Positions 1 through 8,777 of a DNA stretch of 64,000 nt are shown one piece after another. The DNA comes from an uncultured Pirellulaceae bacterium (lineage in GTDB: Bacteria > Planctomycetota > Planctomycetia > Pirellulales > Pirellulaceae), in the NCBI GenBank assembly GCA_937929805.1, contig CALFUT010000029.1, positions 1 through 64,000 of the forward strand, given 5' to 3'. Each line of letters opens with the position of its first letter. Positions within the stretch are counted from its first letter, which is position 1. A program made the position numbers and the translations under genes. Below the pieces are notes generated by a model, which made no database searches, was not told the DNA's origin, and saw only the letters and a program-made list of their open reading frames with translations.

Positions 1-444
1 GATCCGCGACTGTTGAGCGGGCAATGAAAAGCTGCTTGACTGCCGAGGCGATCGGGCGCCGCGGTCAACCTGCAACGGGTTTGAACTTGTTCTCAACGGC
101 AGCTGATGGCTCGTCGGGCGAACCGTTGGATTAGGCCGAGTCGACGGTCGGCGATGCTGCGTTGTGAACTTGGCGGGCGCTTGCGGCACCGCGCGTGTCT
201 GCGGTCGTTGCTGTGCACGTTGGTGGTACGTCGCTTCACGCTCAATCGCGGCGCGGGTGTGAGGTCGCGAATTTGCCGGGCGTTGAGTTGGTTGAGGCGC
301 TCGTTGCTGGTTCCGATTCTCGTAGCCCAACCGCGCACGGTAGTGATCAATGCCAGAAATCTGAGCCAGCGCGGTTGACTGGGGCATCCACGAGGTGAGC
401 GTGCTTGCGAGAGCCAGAACAATGATGCTGCGATAGTTTCCCAT
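1..444 (-). CDS. Secreted Gln/Arg/Pro-rich protein, 3' end outside window
   Basis: An open frame starts at ATG 444 on the minus strand and stays open to the window edge, giving 148 codons. The first 30 residues are a clear Sec signal peptide: MGNYR, a hydrophobic stretch rich in Leu/Ala/Ile, then a cleavage-like ALAQ around residue 29. The rest is low-complexity and rich in Gln, Arg, Pro, Thr and Ser, with no domain I recognise. I read it as an exported protein of unknown function. Other frames across the same stretch are also open but lack a signal peptide, so this frame is preferred. The missing 3' end may hold a recognisable domain. Confidence 0.6.
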   Translation of the reverse strand, partial: MGNYRSIIVLALASTLTSWMPQSTALAQISGIDHYRARLGYENRNQQRAPQPTQRPANSRPHTRAAIEREATYHQRAQQRPQTRAVPQAPAKFTTQHRRPSTRPNPTVRPTSHQLPLRTSSNPLQVDRGARSPRQSSSFSLPAQQSRI

Positions 445-902
445 CGGGAACTCACTCCAAATCCATGCAAAATGACGGCACGCGGGCGAGGAAATCGGGC
501 GATTTCCGGCGTTCGCGGCCTCGGTCAGCGTCGGAGCATGGGGGGAGTGATCCGAACAGTACGAATTATTGGAATAATCCGAACAACCCGAAGGATCGGC
601 AGAATCGTTACATCTTCACCAGTCGGAACCCGAATCTTGATCGCGTTTCCCGGAAAAATGTTGAATCAGGGCCGGGAACCCCCGTCTGGCGTCTTCGCGA
701 AACGGGCAAGAGGCGTAAAATGCGGGATTCCAAGTCGCCATCCTCATAGGATGGGTGACGGCGGTTCCGAAGAAAAGGCGAGCGGCGAGTGTGCAGTTCC
801 CGGTGCGTTAAGTTTTGCTGTCGTTCGGGGTTTCGGACGATGCTTAGATACATTCCATTGAGCGAACCGCTCCATCCCCAACTAGTTCTCAGATCTGCCT
901 GA
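445..902. other. Divergent intergenic region
   Basis: This 458-base stretch separates the minus-strand secreted protein from the plus-strand M16 genes and should hold both promoters. A perfect small inverted repeat, ATTATT-GG-AATAAT, lies at 565-578 and could be an operator. The long open frames here (for example 472-861) have basic, repetitive compositions typical of antisense or random frames, and I do not call them genes. Confidence 0.4.
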
Positions 903-2162
903 ATGACTCATAAACAGATTATTCTTAGCCACCAGTTCGCAAATGGACTGACGCTGGTTGCTCAACCGATGCCGTGGTTGGAATCCGCAGCATTTTCGAT
1001 TTCTGTGCCTGCCGGATGTCGTTACGATCCAACCGACAAGAAAGGCCTTGCCAATTTCACCTGTGAAATGGCTCTGCGCGGCTGTGGTGATCTGACGAAC
1101 CGGCAGTTTGTTGAAGCATTGGAATTCAACGGAGTCGATCATTCGTCAAACGTGTCCGTCTACAACACCAATTTCGGCGGATCCATGCTGGCGTCTCGCT
1201 TGCACGATACGCTTGGAATTTTTGCCACGATGCTGCAACGTCCGTTGTTTCCAGAGGACCAACTGGAAGACGGGCGGCAGGTTTGCTTCATGGAGGTCGC
1301 GGCACTAGAGGATGAACTTGCTCAGCGTGCGATTCTGGAGTTGCGGTCACGATTTTACGGCGACCCGGATGGGCGTACGTCGGAGGGCGATTTCGAATCA
1401 TTGAAGTCGATCACGATCGAGGACATCAAGGCATTCCATCAGCAACATTATCGGCCGGACGAAACCATTGTTTCCGTCGCCGGAAAGTTTGACTGGGATG
1501 CTCTTAAGGATCACGTCGGTTCGTTGTTGGGGGATTGGAGTTCCAAACCGTCAGTCGCGGTTGATGTGATCGAACCTTCTCGCCAGAGCCATCACATCTC
1601 GTTCCCCAGCGAACAGACTCATATTGCCGTCGCCTACCCTGCCCTGCCCTATTGTTCAGACGATTATTTTTTGAATCGCGGTTCCGTGGGTGTGCTTAGC
1701 GATGGTTTGAGCTCACGGCTGTTTACAGAGGTGCGGGAAAAGCGAGGTCTGTGTTACACCGTTTCAGCTTCTTATCACTCGCTGCGTGACCGGGCTTGCG
1801 TGGTCTGCTACAGCGGCACCACGACGCAACGTGCTCAAGAAACGTTGGACGTGTTGATCGATCAGCTTAAATTGCTACGGGACGGCATCGATGAAGCCGA
1901 ATTGCGTCGGTTACAGATTCAGGTTCGCAGCAGCCTAATCATGCAGCAAGAAAGCTGTCGAGCCCGAGCCAATGCGATCGCGGGTGATTGGATGCACTTG
2001 GGTCGAGTCCGCACGCTAAACGAAATCAATGAAAAAATCACTGGCCTGACAGTAGCGTCGGTCAATCAATTCTTGGCTGACCATCCACCGCGTGATTTTC
2101 TGGTGGTTACCCTTGGTGCTGAATCTCTGGAGTTTCAACGTGACATCGTATCGGCAACATGA
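903..2162 (+). CDS. M16 family peptidase-like protein, non-catalytic subunit
   Basis: The 419-residue product has the M16 (pitrilysin/insulinase) fold: an N-terminal half resembling Peptidase_M16 and a C-terminal half containing EVREKRGLCYTVSASY (about residues 276-291). That Arg/Tyr pair helps substrate binding in the non-catalytic M16 half. The zinc motif HxxEH is replaced by NFTCEM around residues 52-57, so it cannot bind zinc by itself. The next gene overlaps it and has an intact HxxEH, so the two probably form a heterodimer like the alpha and beta subunits of mitochondrial processing peptidase or other bacterial M16B pairs. No signal peptide is visible. The start is ATG 903. Substrate is unknown. 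Confidence 0.85.
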   Translation: MTHKQIILSHQFANGLTLVAQPMPWLESAAFSISVPAGCRYDPTDKKGLANFTCEMALRGCGDLTNRQFVEALEFNGVDHSSNVSVYNTNFGGSMLASRLHDTLGIFATMLQRPLFPEDQLEDGRQVCFMEVAALEDELAQRAILELRSRFYGDPDGRTSEGDFESLKSITIEDIKAFHQQHYRPDETIVSVAGKFDWDALKDHVGSLLGDWSSKPSVAVDVIEPSRQSHHISFPSEQTHIAVAYPALPYCSDDYFLNRGSVGVLSDGLSSRLFTEVREKRGLCYTVSASYHSLRDRACVVCYSGTTTQRAQETLDVLIDQLKLLRDGIDEAELRRLQIQVRSSLIMQQESCRARANAIAGDWMHLGRVRTLNEINEKITGLTVASVNQFLADHPPRDFLVVTLGAESLEFQRDIVSAT

Positions 2163-3381
2163 ATTGGATAATGGCCTGACGGTAATCGCCGAATGCAATC
2201 CGCAAGCATACACGGCTGCCTTCGGATTTTTTGTCAAGGCAGGTTCGCGCGATGAGTGCGATCAGAACAGTGGCGTGAGTCACTTTCTGGAGCACATGGT
2301 GTTTAAGGGAACGCCTAACCGGTCGGCCGAACAGGTAAATCTTGAACTGGATGAACTTGGCTCGAATTCGAACGCTCGAACCGGTGAGGAAAGCACGATC
2401 TACCATGCGGCAGTATTGCCTGAGTTTCAATCTCAGATTGTGGAACTATTGAGTGACACGATGCGGCCTTCGCTGCGAGCCGAAGATTTCGAAACCGAGA
2501 AACAGGTCATCATTGAAGAGATCAAGATGTACGCCGACCAGCCTCCCTACGGCGGATACGAGCGAATCATGGAGGAATTTTTCGGTGATCATCCGCTGGG
2601 CCAAAGCGTGCTGGGGACGACCGAAACGGTTTCCGGTCTGACGCCGGATCAGATGATGGAGTATTTTCAACAGCGTTATAGCCCATCCAATATTGCGCTG
2701 GCCGCTTCAGGGAACATTGATTTTGATGCCTTAGTCCAAGACGCCGAAAAACATTGTGGGTCGTGGGAAAGATTCGACGCCGATCGAACCATTCAGCAAG
2801 CCGATTATCAATCGGGATTCGTGTCGCTTCATCAGCCGGTTTCGAATCAGCAGTATATTCTTCAGCTGGCCCCGGGACCCTCGTACCATGACGAAGACCG
2901 CTTTGCGACTCGTCTGATGAGCACCATTCTTGGTGATGACAGTGGAAGTCGAATGTACTGGGAATTCTTGGATACTGGCTTCGCGGAATCTGGTGGGATG
3001 GGAGGCTACGAATACGATGGCAGTGGTTCGATCATGACCTATTTGTGTTGCGATCCCGCACGTGCTCAAGAGAATCTGGAGCGATTGTTGAAGCTTCAGC
3101 AAGACGCGAGAGCCAACGGAGTCACCGAGCGAGAATTGGAACTGGCAAAGCGGAAAGTCGCGTCTCACATCGTGCTCGCCAGCGAGCGAACGGAGGCTCG
3201 AATGTTCAGCGTTGGTTCGCAGTGGTTGACGGGCTTGCCATATCGAACAGCTGCTCAAATTGCCAGTTCTTACGAAGCCGTAACGCTTGCTCAAGTAAAC
3301 GATGCTTTGGCAAAATGGTCGTTAGACTCAAACATGACGGTCGTCGTCGGCCCGTGCGAGAACCTGACGGCCGCTGTCTAA
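2140..3381 (+). CDS. M16 family zinc metallopeptidase, catalytic subunit
   Basis: The product has about 413 residues. HFLEH at residues 48-52 is the inverted zinc motif HxxEH of M16 peptidases, and the downstream acidic patch IIEEI near residue 125 supplies the third zinc ligand. It cleaves peptides or partly unfolded proteins, probably together with the non-catalytic partner just upstream. I chose GTG 2140 because GGAG lies 8 bases upstream and the protein then begins at the usual M16 position; a GTG at 2092 would add 16 hydrophobic residues and is less likely. The start lies inside the upstream gene (23-base overlap), which indicates translational coupling. The gene converges on the Tad genes with a 25-base gap. 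Confidence 0.88.
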   Translation: MTSYRQHELDNGLTVIAECNPQAYTAAFGFFVKAGSRDECDQNSGVSHFLEHMVFKGTPNRSAEQVNLELDELGSNSNARTGEESTIYHAAVLPEFQSQIVELLSDTMRPSLRAEDFETEKQVIIEEIKMYADQPPYGGYERIMEEFFGDHPLGQSVLGTTETVSGLTPDQMMEYFQQRYSPSNIALAASGNIDFDALVQDAEKHCGSWERFDADRTIQQADYQSGFVSLHQPVSNQQYILQLAPGPSYHDEDRFATRLMSTILGDDSGSRMYWEFLDTGFAESGGMGGYEYDGSGSIMTYLCCDPARAQENLERLLKLQQDARANGVTERELELAKRKVASHIVLASERTEARMFSVGSQWLTGLPYRTAAQIASSYEAVTLAQVNDALAKWSLDSNMTVVVGPCENLTAAV

Positions 3382-3406
3382 TGAAGCGTGTGTAAAACGG
3401 CCGTGT

Positions 3407-3844
3407 CTATCGATTCACGGACACACTGAACTTCAAATTCTTGGACCCCGCTAACGTCACCAGATACAATCCGTTTGAAGCGTTGAATGGGACATCGATG
3501 TCAATCGTCACGTCGGTGACTGACGGAGTAATGACACTTGGCGTCACTTGGATTTGATGGTCTCGGATACCAAATAGGTCCAGCATCTCTTCCATCTCGT
3601 CGATGACGCTGGCTTTCGTCGCGTTGGCGACCCTCGCCTCGCGGGCCCCAGAAATCACACTGGTTCGTGCGGAATCTATAATTGTTGACATCCGCGAGAT
3701 TTCGATCATGCCGAACATGATCGAAAGGACGATGGGGCAAACAAGCGCAAATTCGACCGCTGTTGCACCACGCCGTCGGCGCCTCGACAACTGGGGGCTT
3801 TCGAACATGAATTTTCTATTACGTTGCACGGTTTCCTCAATCAA
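3407..3844 (-). CDS. TadE-like pseudopilin-type protein
   Basis: The 145-residue product carries the TadE signature: a short Arg-rich leader, then GATAVEFALVCPIVLSIMFG, a prepilin-like segment with the invariant Glu five residues after the Gly and a single hydrophobic helix. TadE-type proteins are minor pseudopilins of the tight-adherence (Flp) pilus and are processed by a TadV-type peptidase. The gene is last of three minus-strand genes, and its ATG overlaps the stop of the vWA gene by ATGA (3841-3844). No TadA ATPase, TadB/C, secretin or Flp pilin is present here, so these may serve a pilus encoded elsewhere. Confidence 0.8.
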   Translation of the reverse strand: MIEETVQRNRKFMFESPQLSRRRRRGATAVEFALVCPIVLSIMFGMIEISRMSTIIDSARTSVISGAREARVANATKASVIDEMEEMLDLFGIRDHQIQVTPSVITPSVTDVTIDIDVPFNASNGLYLVTLAGSKNLKFSVSVNR

Positions 3845-5007
3845 TCGACCAACTGGACGCGGAATCTGCCCAACAGTTTGGCAAAAGCTTCTTTGAGTTC
3901 TTTTTCACTGACGGCTGCAAACACGGAACCGCCTGTCTCGGATGCGATGTCTTCCAAGTCATCGATCGATTCTGAGCCAAAAGCAATTGTATGGATCGTC
4001 ACATTCTGCTGGGCAGCCTCTCTAGCAGCGAGAACGGGTCTAGGGCTGTTGACAGCCGCTTGCTGACCATCGGACAGCATAACGATATGTTTAACTGAGT
4101 CAGAGTCATTGGGAAACGAACTTAAGCTAAGTTTGATTCCCTCGTACAGGCTCGTTCCCAAACCAAGAGCAGGATAGTCAGTGGCGTAAGATTCCATCAC
4201 CTTGGTGATGTCACTAATATCGCTGGCGATTACCACGGTCATCTCTTTCTCGAATCGCGCCAAATCATCATCAAGGTCGCTAAATGGCCGCCGACGCCAC
4301 GTCGCTCCTCCTCCAAACGTCACCAGTCCAACGCGAGCGTTAGGATTGGTCTCTTGCATGGCAGCCAGAAAAACGCCGACCGTTTCGGTCAGCTCGAACC
4401 AACGGCTTCCGGGCAACGGTGGTTCGTGAATCGTTCTTCCGCCCGGGGGAAAACGTCTTCTTCCAGCGGCGGAAATCCAGTTCATTGACCGTGAAGCATC
4501 AAGGCACAACATGATGTCAACCGATCGAGCACTTGCTTTTGCGTCAGCGAAAATCTTTACGTGACTATCGCTGCCAAGCAGGTTTGAGAAGAATACTTCT
4601 ACCTGTTGTTGTTCTAGTTGAACTGGCGAATCGACATGAACTGCTGATACAACATCGTCTTCGTCAAAGCTCTCGATGAATTCTGGATCGGCAACTGAAG
4701 AATCAACCATATTTCCGAAACGAATTCGCTCGGTATCAAAATTCGCTGTGCTTCGCGCGTAATTCAAGTCGTACAGACGAACTCCAAGATCTCGTGCACG
4801 TTTAAAACGTCCCTTTGACTTTGAGTCAGCAAGGATTTTGTTCAACGACGCACGAGCAGAGATGTCCGCCGTGTTTTGTGCATTGGTGTGGTTGAACATG
4901 AACCAGTTGCTGTTGATCGTCAAAGCAGCAAGTAACAAGAACGCTGTTATGAAAACAGCGATCAAAGGCAGGACAGCGCCCGTTCTTTGAGAGGTATGAA
5001 TGGTCAC
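3841..5007 (-). CDS. TadG-like protein with von Willebrand A domain
   Basis: The 388-residue product has a short basic N-terminus (QRTG), one hydrophobic helix at about residues 12-32 as in TadG-like proteins, and a vWA domain with the metal-ion-dependent adhesion motif DASRS near residue 168. Downstream LSDG and related segments complete the vWA fold. It is probably an exported or membrane-anchored pilus-associated adhesin. The start is GTG 5007: the longer frame upstream is only the overlap with the preceding TadE gene, whose stop lies 4 bases before this GTG. It overlaps the next gene by ATGA, so the three genes form one transcription unit. Confidence 0.78.
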   Translation of the reverse strand: MTIHTSQRTGAVLPLIAVFITAFLLLAALTINSNWFMFNHTNAQNTADISARASLNKILADSKSKGRFKRARDLGVRLYDLNYARSTANFDTERIRFGNMVDSSVADPEFIESFDEDDVVSAVHVDSPVQLEQQQVEVFFSNLLGSDSHVKIFADAKASARSVDIMLCLDASRSMNWISAAGRRRFPPGGRTIHEPPLPGSRWFELTETVGVFLAAMQETNPNARVGLVTFGGGATWRRRPFSDLDDDLARFEKEMTVVIASDISDITKVMESYATDYPALGLGTSLYEGIKLSLSSFPNDSDSVKHIVMLSDGQQAAVNSPRPVLAAREAAQQNVTIHTIAFGSESIDDLEDIASETGGSVFAAVSEKELKEAFAKLLGRFRVQLVD

Positions 5008-5011
5008 AAGA

Positions 5012-5401
5012 TTATTCCTCTCGGTAGGAGTAGTAAGCGGACTGAATTTGTTGACCTCTGAGAATTGAGCTGATGGGGGAGTTTTGAGAGAAGTCCATCG
5101 AAACAATGGTCTCGACGATTTCTTTGTCGATGCGAGAGATTTCAACCTGACAGCCTTCGATTCCCAGTGACTCGGCAAGCACAAGCGTGTCCGCTTCGAT
5201 CGTTTCAAACTCAGTCGTTGACTCCAAGATCCGGTGGGCAGCGTTGGAGGCGAGTAGCTGCGCTTGTTGCTGCAATGATGTTCGGCGCGTGACTTCGAAC
5301 GTGCCAAACCAAACGATGATCAACAAAGGGAGACAAACAGCTGCCTCGACAGCTGCGACTCCTCTCCGGTTGTTTTGTTTTTGTCTCTTTTTTGCAAACA
5401 T
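5012..5401 (-). CDS. TadE-like pseudopilin-type protein (first of the operon)
   Basis: The 129-residue product begins MFAKKRQKQNNRRGVAAVEAA: a basic leader, then a prepilin-like GVAAVE segment and one hydrophobic helix, the standard TadE layout. The C-terminal part is soluble and probably periplasmic. It is the promoter-proximal gene of the three-gene Tad-like set, followed after 4 bases by the vWA gene. Two TadE paralogues bracketing a TadG/vWA gene is a known arrangement in Tad loci. No function beyond pilus assembly or adhesion can be read from the sequence. Confidence 0.75.
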   Translation of the reverse strand: MFAKKRQKQNNRRGVAAVEAAVCLPLLIIVWFGTFEVTRRTSLQQQAQLLASNAAHRILESTTEFETIEADTLVLAESLGIEGCQVEISRIDKEIVETIVSMDFSQNSPISSILRGQQIQSAYYSYREE

Positions 5402-5812
5402 TTGGCTGAATCCGATGGCAAAGGGGCCGGGGCCGACCTATCGGTAACTTAGGTTGCAAACCGAATTTAGGAGCAACAAGATTCAGAAATTGTGCCAAAA
5501 TGAAAGCGGCGATGCGGAACGCTTGGACCATTTGGTTAAGCGAAAAGCCGGGCTGGACGAGAGTTTTGGGGCGAATGCAAAGCAAATCGCGGCTTTGCAT
5601 GAATAATCCGAAGTGTCGGCAAATGTGCGACGACCGGCCCATATCGCGTGACCACAAAGCACAACTGCGGAACGATCACACGATCTGCTGGGCCTCAGAA
5701 CCAAGCACATGCGGTCCGGCTGGGACGCGTATTCTTTTGATGTTTGGTTATCAATGCCGTCCGGCAGTGCCCGAACGCGGGGCTTCGGGGCATCAAGAAA
5801 TGCCTGACAATC
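5402..5812. other. Intergenic region upstream of the Tad-like genes
   Basis: About 410 bases with no gene I can support. It should contain the promoter of the minus-strand Tad-like operon. Open frames here on either strand have no ribosome binding site and no recognisable composition. Confidence 0.35.
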
Positions 5813-6508
5813 CTACAACTGCGAAAAATCAGTCGGTGCCAGACGCCACTTGTGAATTTTGGAAACAGTGTCGGCATACTCCGGCAAGTTCTTCATCGCG
5901 GCCCAACCATCGCTGGACACGAACGTTTTCCAGTTTCCGTCGTGCGCTTCCTCAGACTCAGCACCCGTCATGTATATCAAATTGGGGCTGTCGGGTCCCG
6001 CCAACGTGCGCCCAAAAAAGACGGGGCTCAAGTTTGAGTCTCGCATCAACTGAGCTTCGCCCTCGTCAAACATTTTCACCTTTCGACGCGCCGAGTCGAT
6101 GTTGTGGCTCTCGTAAAGTCGCAACTCGTACATTCGTTCAGCAGCGTCCACGAAAGACGGTAGTTCCATTTTGGGCATGCTCTTAAAGGCCTGAGTGATC
6201 CAAGAATCAACTCGCGTGTAAGCCGGATCTTTCATGTCTTGCCCAAACCACTCCTCCGAGGCTTCAGTGAATTCTCTGTCGGCGGCAAGCTTGAGGTTCA
6301 TGCTGGCAAACTGTTCCAGCGTCTGAAATGGGATCACCATGAACTGCGAGTGATCGTTTGGATCGCAATGGTTTCGAAAGACACCGACGTTGGCAATCCC
6401 TAGACGCCCGAGCGCCGGCAGCAAAGCGTCGCCGAGCCAAGTCTCCAGTTCGGTTTGTTTTTGAACGTCGAAGACACGGTAAATTCGAATCTCGTAGAAC
6501 TCAGCCAT
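5813..6508 (-). CDS. NIPSNAP family protein
   Basis: The 231-residue product has two tandem NIPSNAP-type ferredoxin-like domains. The first begins FYEIRIYRV and the second MYELRLYES, each followed by a helix and a sheet with the F(R/G)xxx-type core. NIPSNAP proteins are small alpha-beta barrel-like proteins; most bacterial members have no known reaction. The start is ATG 6508 (MAEFYEIRI), preceded by AAGGAG with good spacing; a TTG start 21 bases upstream is less likely. The gene is followed on the same strand by the Tad genes after a 411-base gap and preceded by a small membrane protein gene. Confidence 0.8.
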   Translation of the reverse strand: MAEFYEIRIYRVFDVQKQTELETWLGDALLPALGRLGIANVGVFRNHCDPNDHSQFMVIPFQTLEQFASMNLKLAADREFTEASEEWFGQDMKDPAYTRVDSWITQAFKSMPKMELPSFVDAAERMYELRLYESHNIDSARRKVKMFDEGEAQLMRDSNLSPVFFGRTLAGPDSPNLIYMTGAESEEAHDGNWKTFVSSDGWAAMKNLPEYADTVSKIHKWRLAPTDFSQL

Positions 6509-6554
6509 GTTCGTCTCCTTGGGTAGCAATGGTCATTGAGACCTAGAGCCAAAA

Positions 6555-7094
6555 TTAGGCTGCATCAGGCACTGCCGGGATAACTTCGGGATCCGCTGGT
6601 GTGACTTCTTCGATCGTGTCTCCGCCACGAACTTTCTTTTCAAAATTGGCCGAACTCATCTTCATGTAGCCAGCAATCAGGACGATCGCCAACATCAGAG
6701 CGCACAAAATGTTTAGCCATTTTGTTTCTGATTGGCGAAACTGAATGGCCTTCTGGCTGCGACCAGACAGGATGGCGGAAAGGTAAAATACGGCAAACGC
6801 GAGAACGATCTTTACCAAAAGCAATCCATTGTAGGACGTTCCACTCATGTGGAATCCGATCGCCTTCAAGTAAGCATTGTACAAGCCGCTGATCAGCAGC
6901 AGTGCAGTTGAGATCATCACCCATTTCGCCCACTTCCGGCGAATCGACTCACGCAGTTCGGCGGTTTTAGAGTCAGCAGCCGCAGACGCCACTGGGGCGA
7001 GGGCCAAACGCATGAACAATGTGCCGCCAACCAGAATGATGGCTGGGATGATGTGCAGCCAACGTGAGATTAGCGGAAGAAGATCGGAGTCCAT
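6555..7094 (-). CDS. Small multi-pass membrane protein (CopD-like)
   Basis: The 179-residue product has four hydrophobic helices, at about residues 8-30, 55-75, 90-110 and 127-146, and a hydrophilic acidic/Pro tail (EEVTPADPEVIPAVPDAA). The His in SRWLHIIPAIILVGG sits in the first helix, as in CopD-type copper/haem-related membrane domains, but the match is loose. It is an inner-membrane protein of unknown function. It lies 46 bases upstream of the NIPSNAP gene on the same strand, so co-transcription is possible. Confidence 0.6.
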   Translation of the reverse strand: MDSDLLPLISRWLHIIPAIILVGGTLFMRLALAPVASAAADSKTAELRESIRRKWAKWVMISTALLLISGLYNAYLKAIGFHMSGTSYNGLLLVKIVLAFAVFYLSAILSGRSQKAIQFRQSETKWLNILCALMLAIVLIAGYMKMSSANFEKKVRGGDTIEEVTPADPEVIPAVPDAA

Positions 7095-7133
7095 GTGACT
7101 GTTTTCTGTTCGAAAAGTTTGTGGAGTTTGTAG

Positions 7134-7263
7134 AACAATTGTCCCAATTGTTTCACTGACGTTCCAAATGTTTCACTGACAAAGTTGTTGGATTTGGCAA
7201 ACAGTTGGGACAACTGTTCGACATTCAGGGTCTTACCAACAGTTGGGACAACTGTTCGACATT
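7134..7263. repeat. Hairpin repeats, AACAxTTG-GGA-CAAxTGTT family
   Basis: Three copies of a short palindromic element lie between two minus-strand genes. Two direct copies, AACAGTTG-GGA-CAACTGTT followed by CGACATT, lie at 7200-7225 and 7238-7263 with a 38-base period. One copy in the other orientation, AACAATTG-TCC-CAATTGTT, is at about 7135-7153. An 8-base TCACTGAC repeat occurs at 7153-7160 and 7173-7180. The arms differ from those at 26876-26951 by compensating bases (A/T against G/C), so each copy still folds. Confidence 0.8.
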
Positions 7264-7287
7264 GTTAATCGTCAGCCGATCGGCACG

Positions 7288-8529
7288 CTACGAGCTGACG
7301 GCAAGCGATTTTTGAATTCGCTCGATCGCAGTTTGAGTGTTTTCGAGCGAATTGAACGCACTCAGTCGGAAGTAACCCTCTCCGGCGGCACCGAATCCGC
7401 TGCCGGGTGTACCGACGATGTGCGATTTTTCTAACAGCTGATCAAAAAAGTCCCAGCTGCTGATGCCGTCAGGCGTTTTCACCCAGACGTACGGAGCATT
7501 CACGCCACCGAAAACTTCCAAGCCGGCCGCTTCCAAACCCTCTCGCAGCAAACGAGCGTTATTCATGTAGAAGCTGACCAGTTCTTGCACTTGCGCTTTA
7601 CCCTCGTCCGAGTACGCTGCGGCAGCACCTCGCTGAACCGGGTAACTCACGCCGTTGAATTTGGTGCAATGGCGACGATTCCACAGCGAGTGAATATCTT
7701 TTTCTTGACCGTCACTTGTTTTTCCCATCAGCGTTTTTGGAATCACGGTGAACGCGCAGCGAGTGCCGGTGAAGCCGGCTGTTTTGCTAAAGCTGCGGAG
7801 CTCAATCGCGACGTCTCGAGCACCTGGGATTTCAAAAATCGAGCGAGGCACATCGGGATCCGAAACGAAGCCCTCGTATGCCGCATCGTAAAAGATGATC
7901 GCATCGTGCTCTTTGGCGTACTCGACCCACTTGGTCAGCGTCTCGCGTGAGGCAACCGTGCCCGTCGGATTGTTTGGGTAACACAAATAGATCAAATCAA
8001 CGTGCTGATCGGGAATCGCTGGCTCGAAATTCGTCTCGGCAGTCACCGGCATGTAGACGAGTTTTCCGTACCGGCCGTTCTCGTCCGCTGGGCCAGTGTG
8101 CCCGGCCATGACATTTGTGTCCACGTAAACGGGATATACCGGATCCAAAACGGCGATCACATTGTCGCTGCCGAAAATGTCCAGCAGGTTTCCAGAATCG
8201 CACTTCGATCCGTCGGAAACAAAAATCTCGTCTGCACTGACGTCGATGCCTCGATCCTGAAAATCATTCTTCGCAATCGCTTCGCGTAGAAACGGGTATC
8301 CCTGTTCGGGGCCGTATCCACGAAAGGTTTCGGCGTTGGCCATTTCGTCGACGGCTTCATGCATCGCTTTGACGATCGCCGGTGCCAACGGTTGGGTCAC
8401 ATCGCCGATGCCCATCTTGATCACCGCCGCGTCCGGATTGGCTTCGCAGAACGCGTTCACTCGACGCGCAATCTCAGGGAACAGGTAGCCGGCTTGAAGT
8501 TTAAGGTAGTGGTCGTTGATTTGTGCCAT
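7288..8529 (-). CDS. dapL: LL-diaminopimelate aminotransferase
   Basis: The 413-residue product is a class I/II PLP-dependent aminotransferase of the DapL group, converting tetrahydrodipicolinate directly to LL-diaminopimelate using glutamate. This supplies lysine and peptidoglycan cross-link precursors without the succinylase steps. Visible marks are [12 protein letters not shown] near the N-terminus, the substrate segment [40 protein letters not shown], and [12 protein letters not shown] with the PLP lysine near residue 249. Length and order match the family. I chose ATG 8529 ([20 protein letters not shown]) because family members begin there; the frame is open 51 codons further upstream but that part is unrelated. 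Confidence 0.93.
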   Translation of the reverse strand: MAQINDHYLKLQAGYLFPEIARRVNAFCEANPDAAVIKMGIGDVTQPLAPAIVKAMHEAVDEMANAETFRGYGPEQGYPFLREAIAKNDFQDRGIDVSADEIFVSDGSKCDSGNLLDIFGSDNVIAVLDPVYPVYVDTNVMAGHTGPADENGRYGKLVYMPVTAETNFEPAIPDQHVDLIYLCYPNNPTGTVASRETLTKWVEYAKEHDAIIFYDAAYEGFVSDPDVPRSIFEIPGARDVAIELRSFSKTAGFTGTRCAFTVIPKTLMGKTSDGQEKDIHSLWNRRHCTKFNGVSYPVQRGAAAAYSDEGKAQVQELVSFYMNNARLLREGLEAAGLEVFGGVNAPYVWVKTPDGISSWDFFDQLLEKSHIVGTPGSGFGAAGEGYFRLSAFNSLENTQTAIERIQKSLAVSS

Positions 8530-8777
8530 TTGAGTTTCTGCAATCGTTGTTTGTCTGTCAAAACGTCTGGAATAAATTCGTCGGGGTTGCACTACGCACG
8601 CCCTGATCCGATGTCGAACGCTCGTCTCAGCGAGGGCCTTGCAAGACAAGTCGCATTTGGGCCTCTGGTCCGCGGCAATCACTTAAGCGGATCGCAAGGG
8701 CCTTTTCCCATTCGAACGAAATCGCAGGGTAGGGCAGGGCATTGGGCCAAATCGTCAACCTCGCTCGCTATTCAATA

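Noticed and set aside
472-861. 129-codon open frame on the plus strand
   Set aside because: Arg/Gly/Ile-rich without a ribosome binding site or family likeness; it overlaps the upstream region of two divergent genes.
2092-3381. Longer form of the catalytic M16 gene from GTG 2092
   Set aside because: The extra residues are a frame-shifted reading of the upstream gene; GTG 2140 has GGAG at proper spacing and matches the family start.
5500-6186. 228-codon plus-strand frame opposite the NIPSNAP gene
   Set aside because: Antisense reading with abnormal Ser/Arg/Pro composition; the minus-strand NIPSNAP protein is clear.
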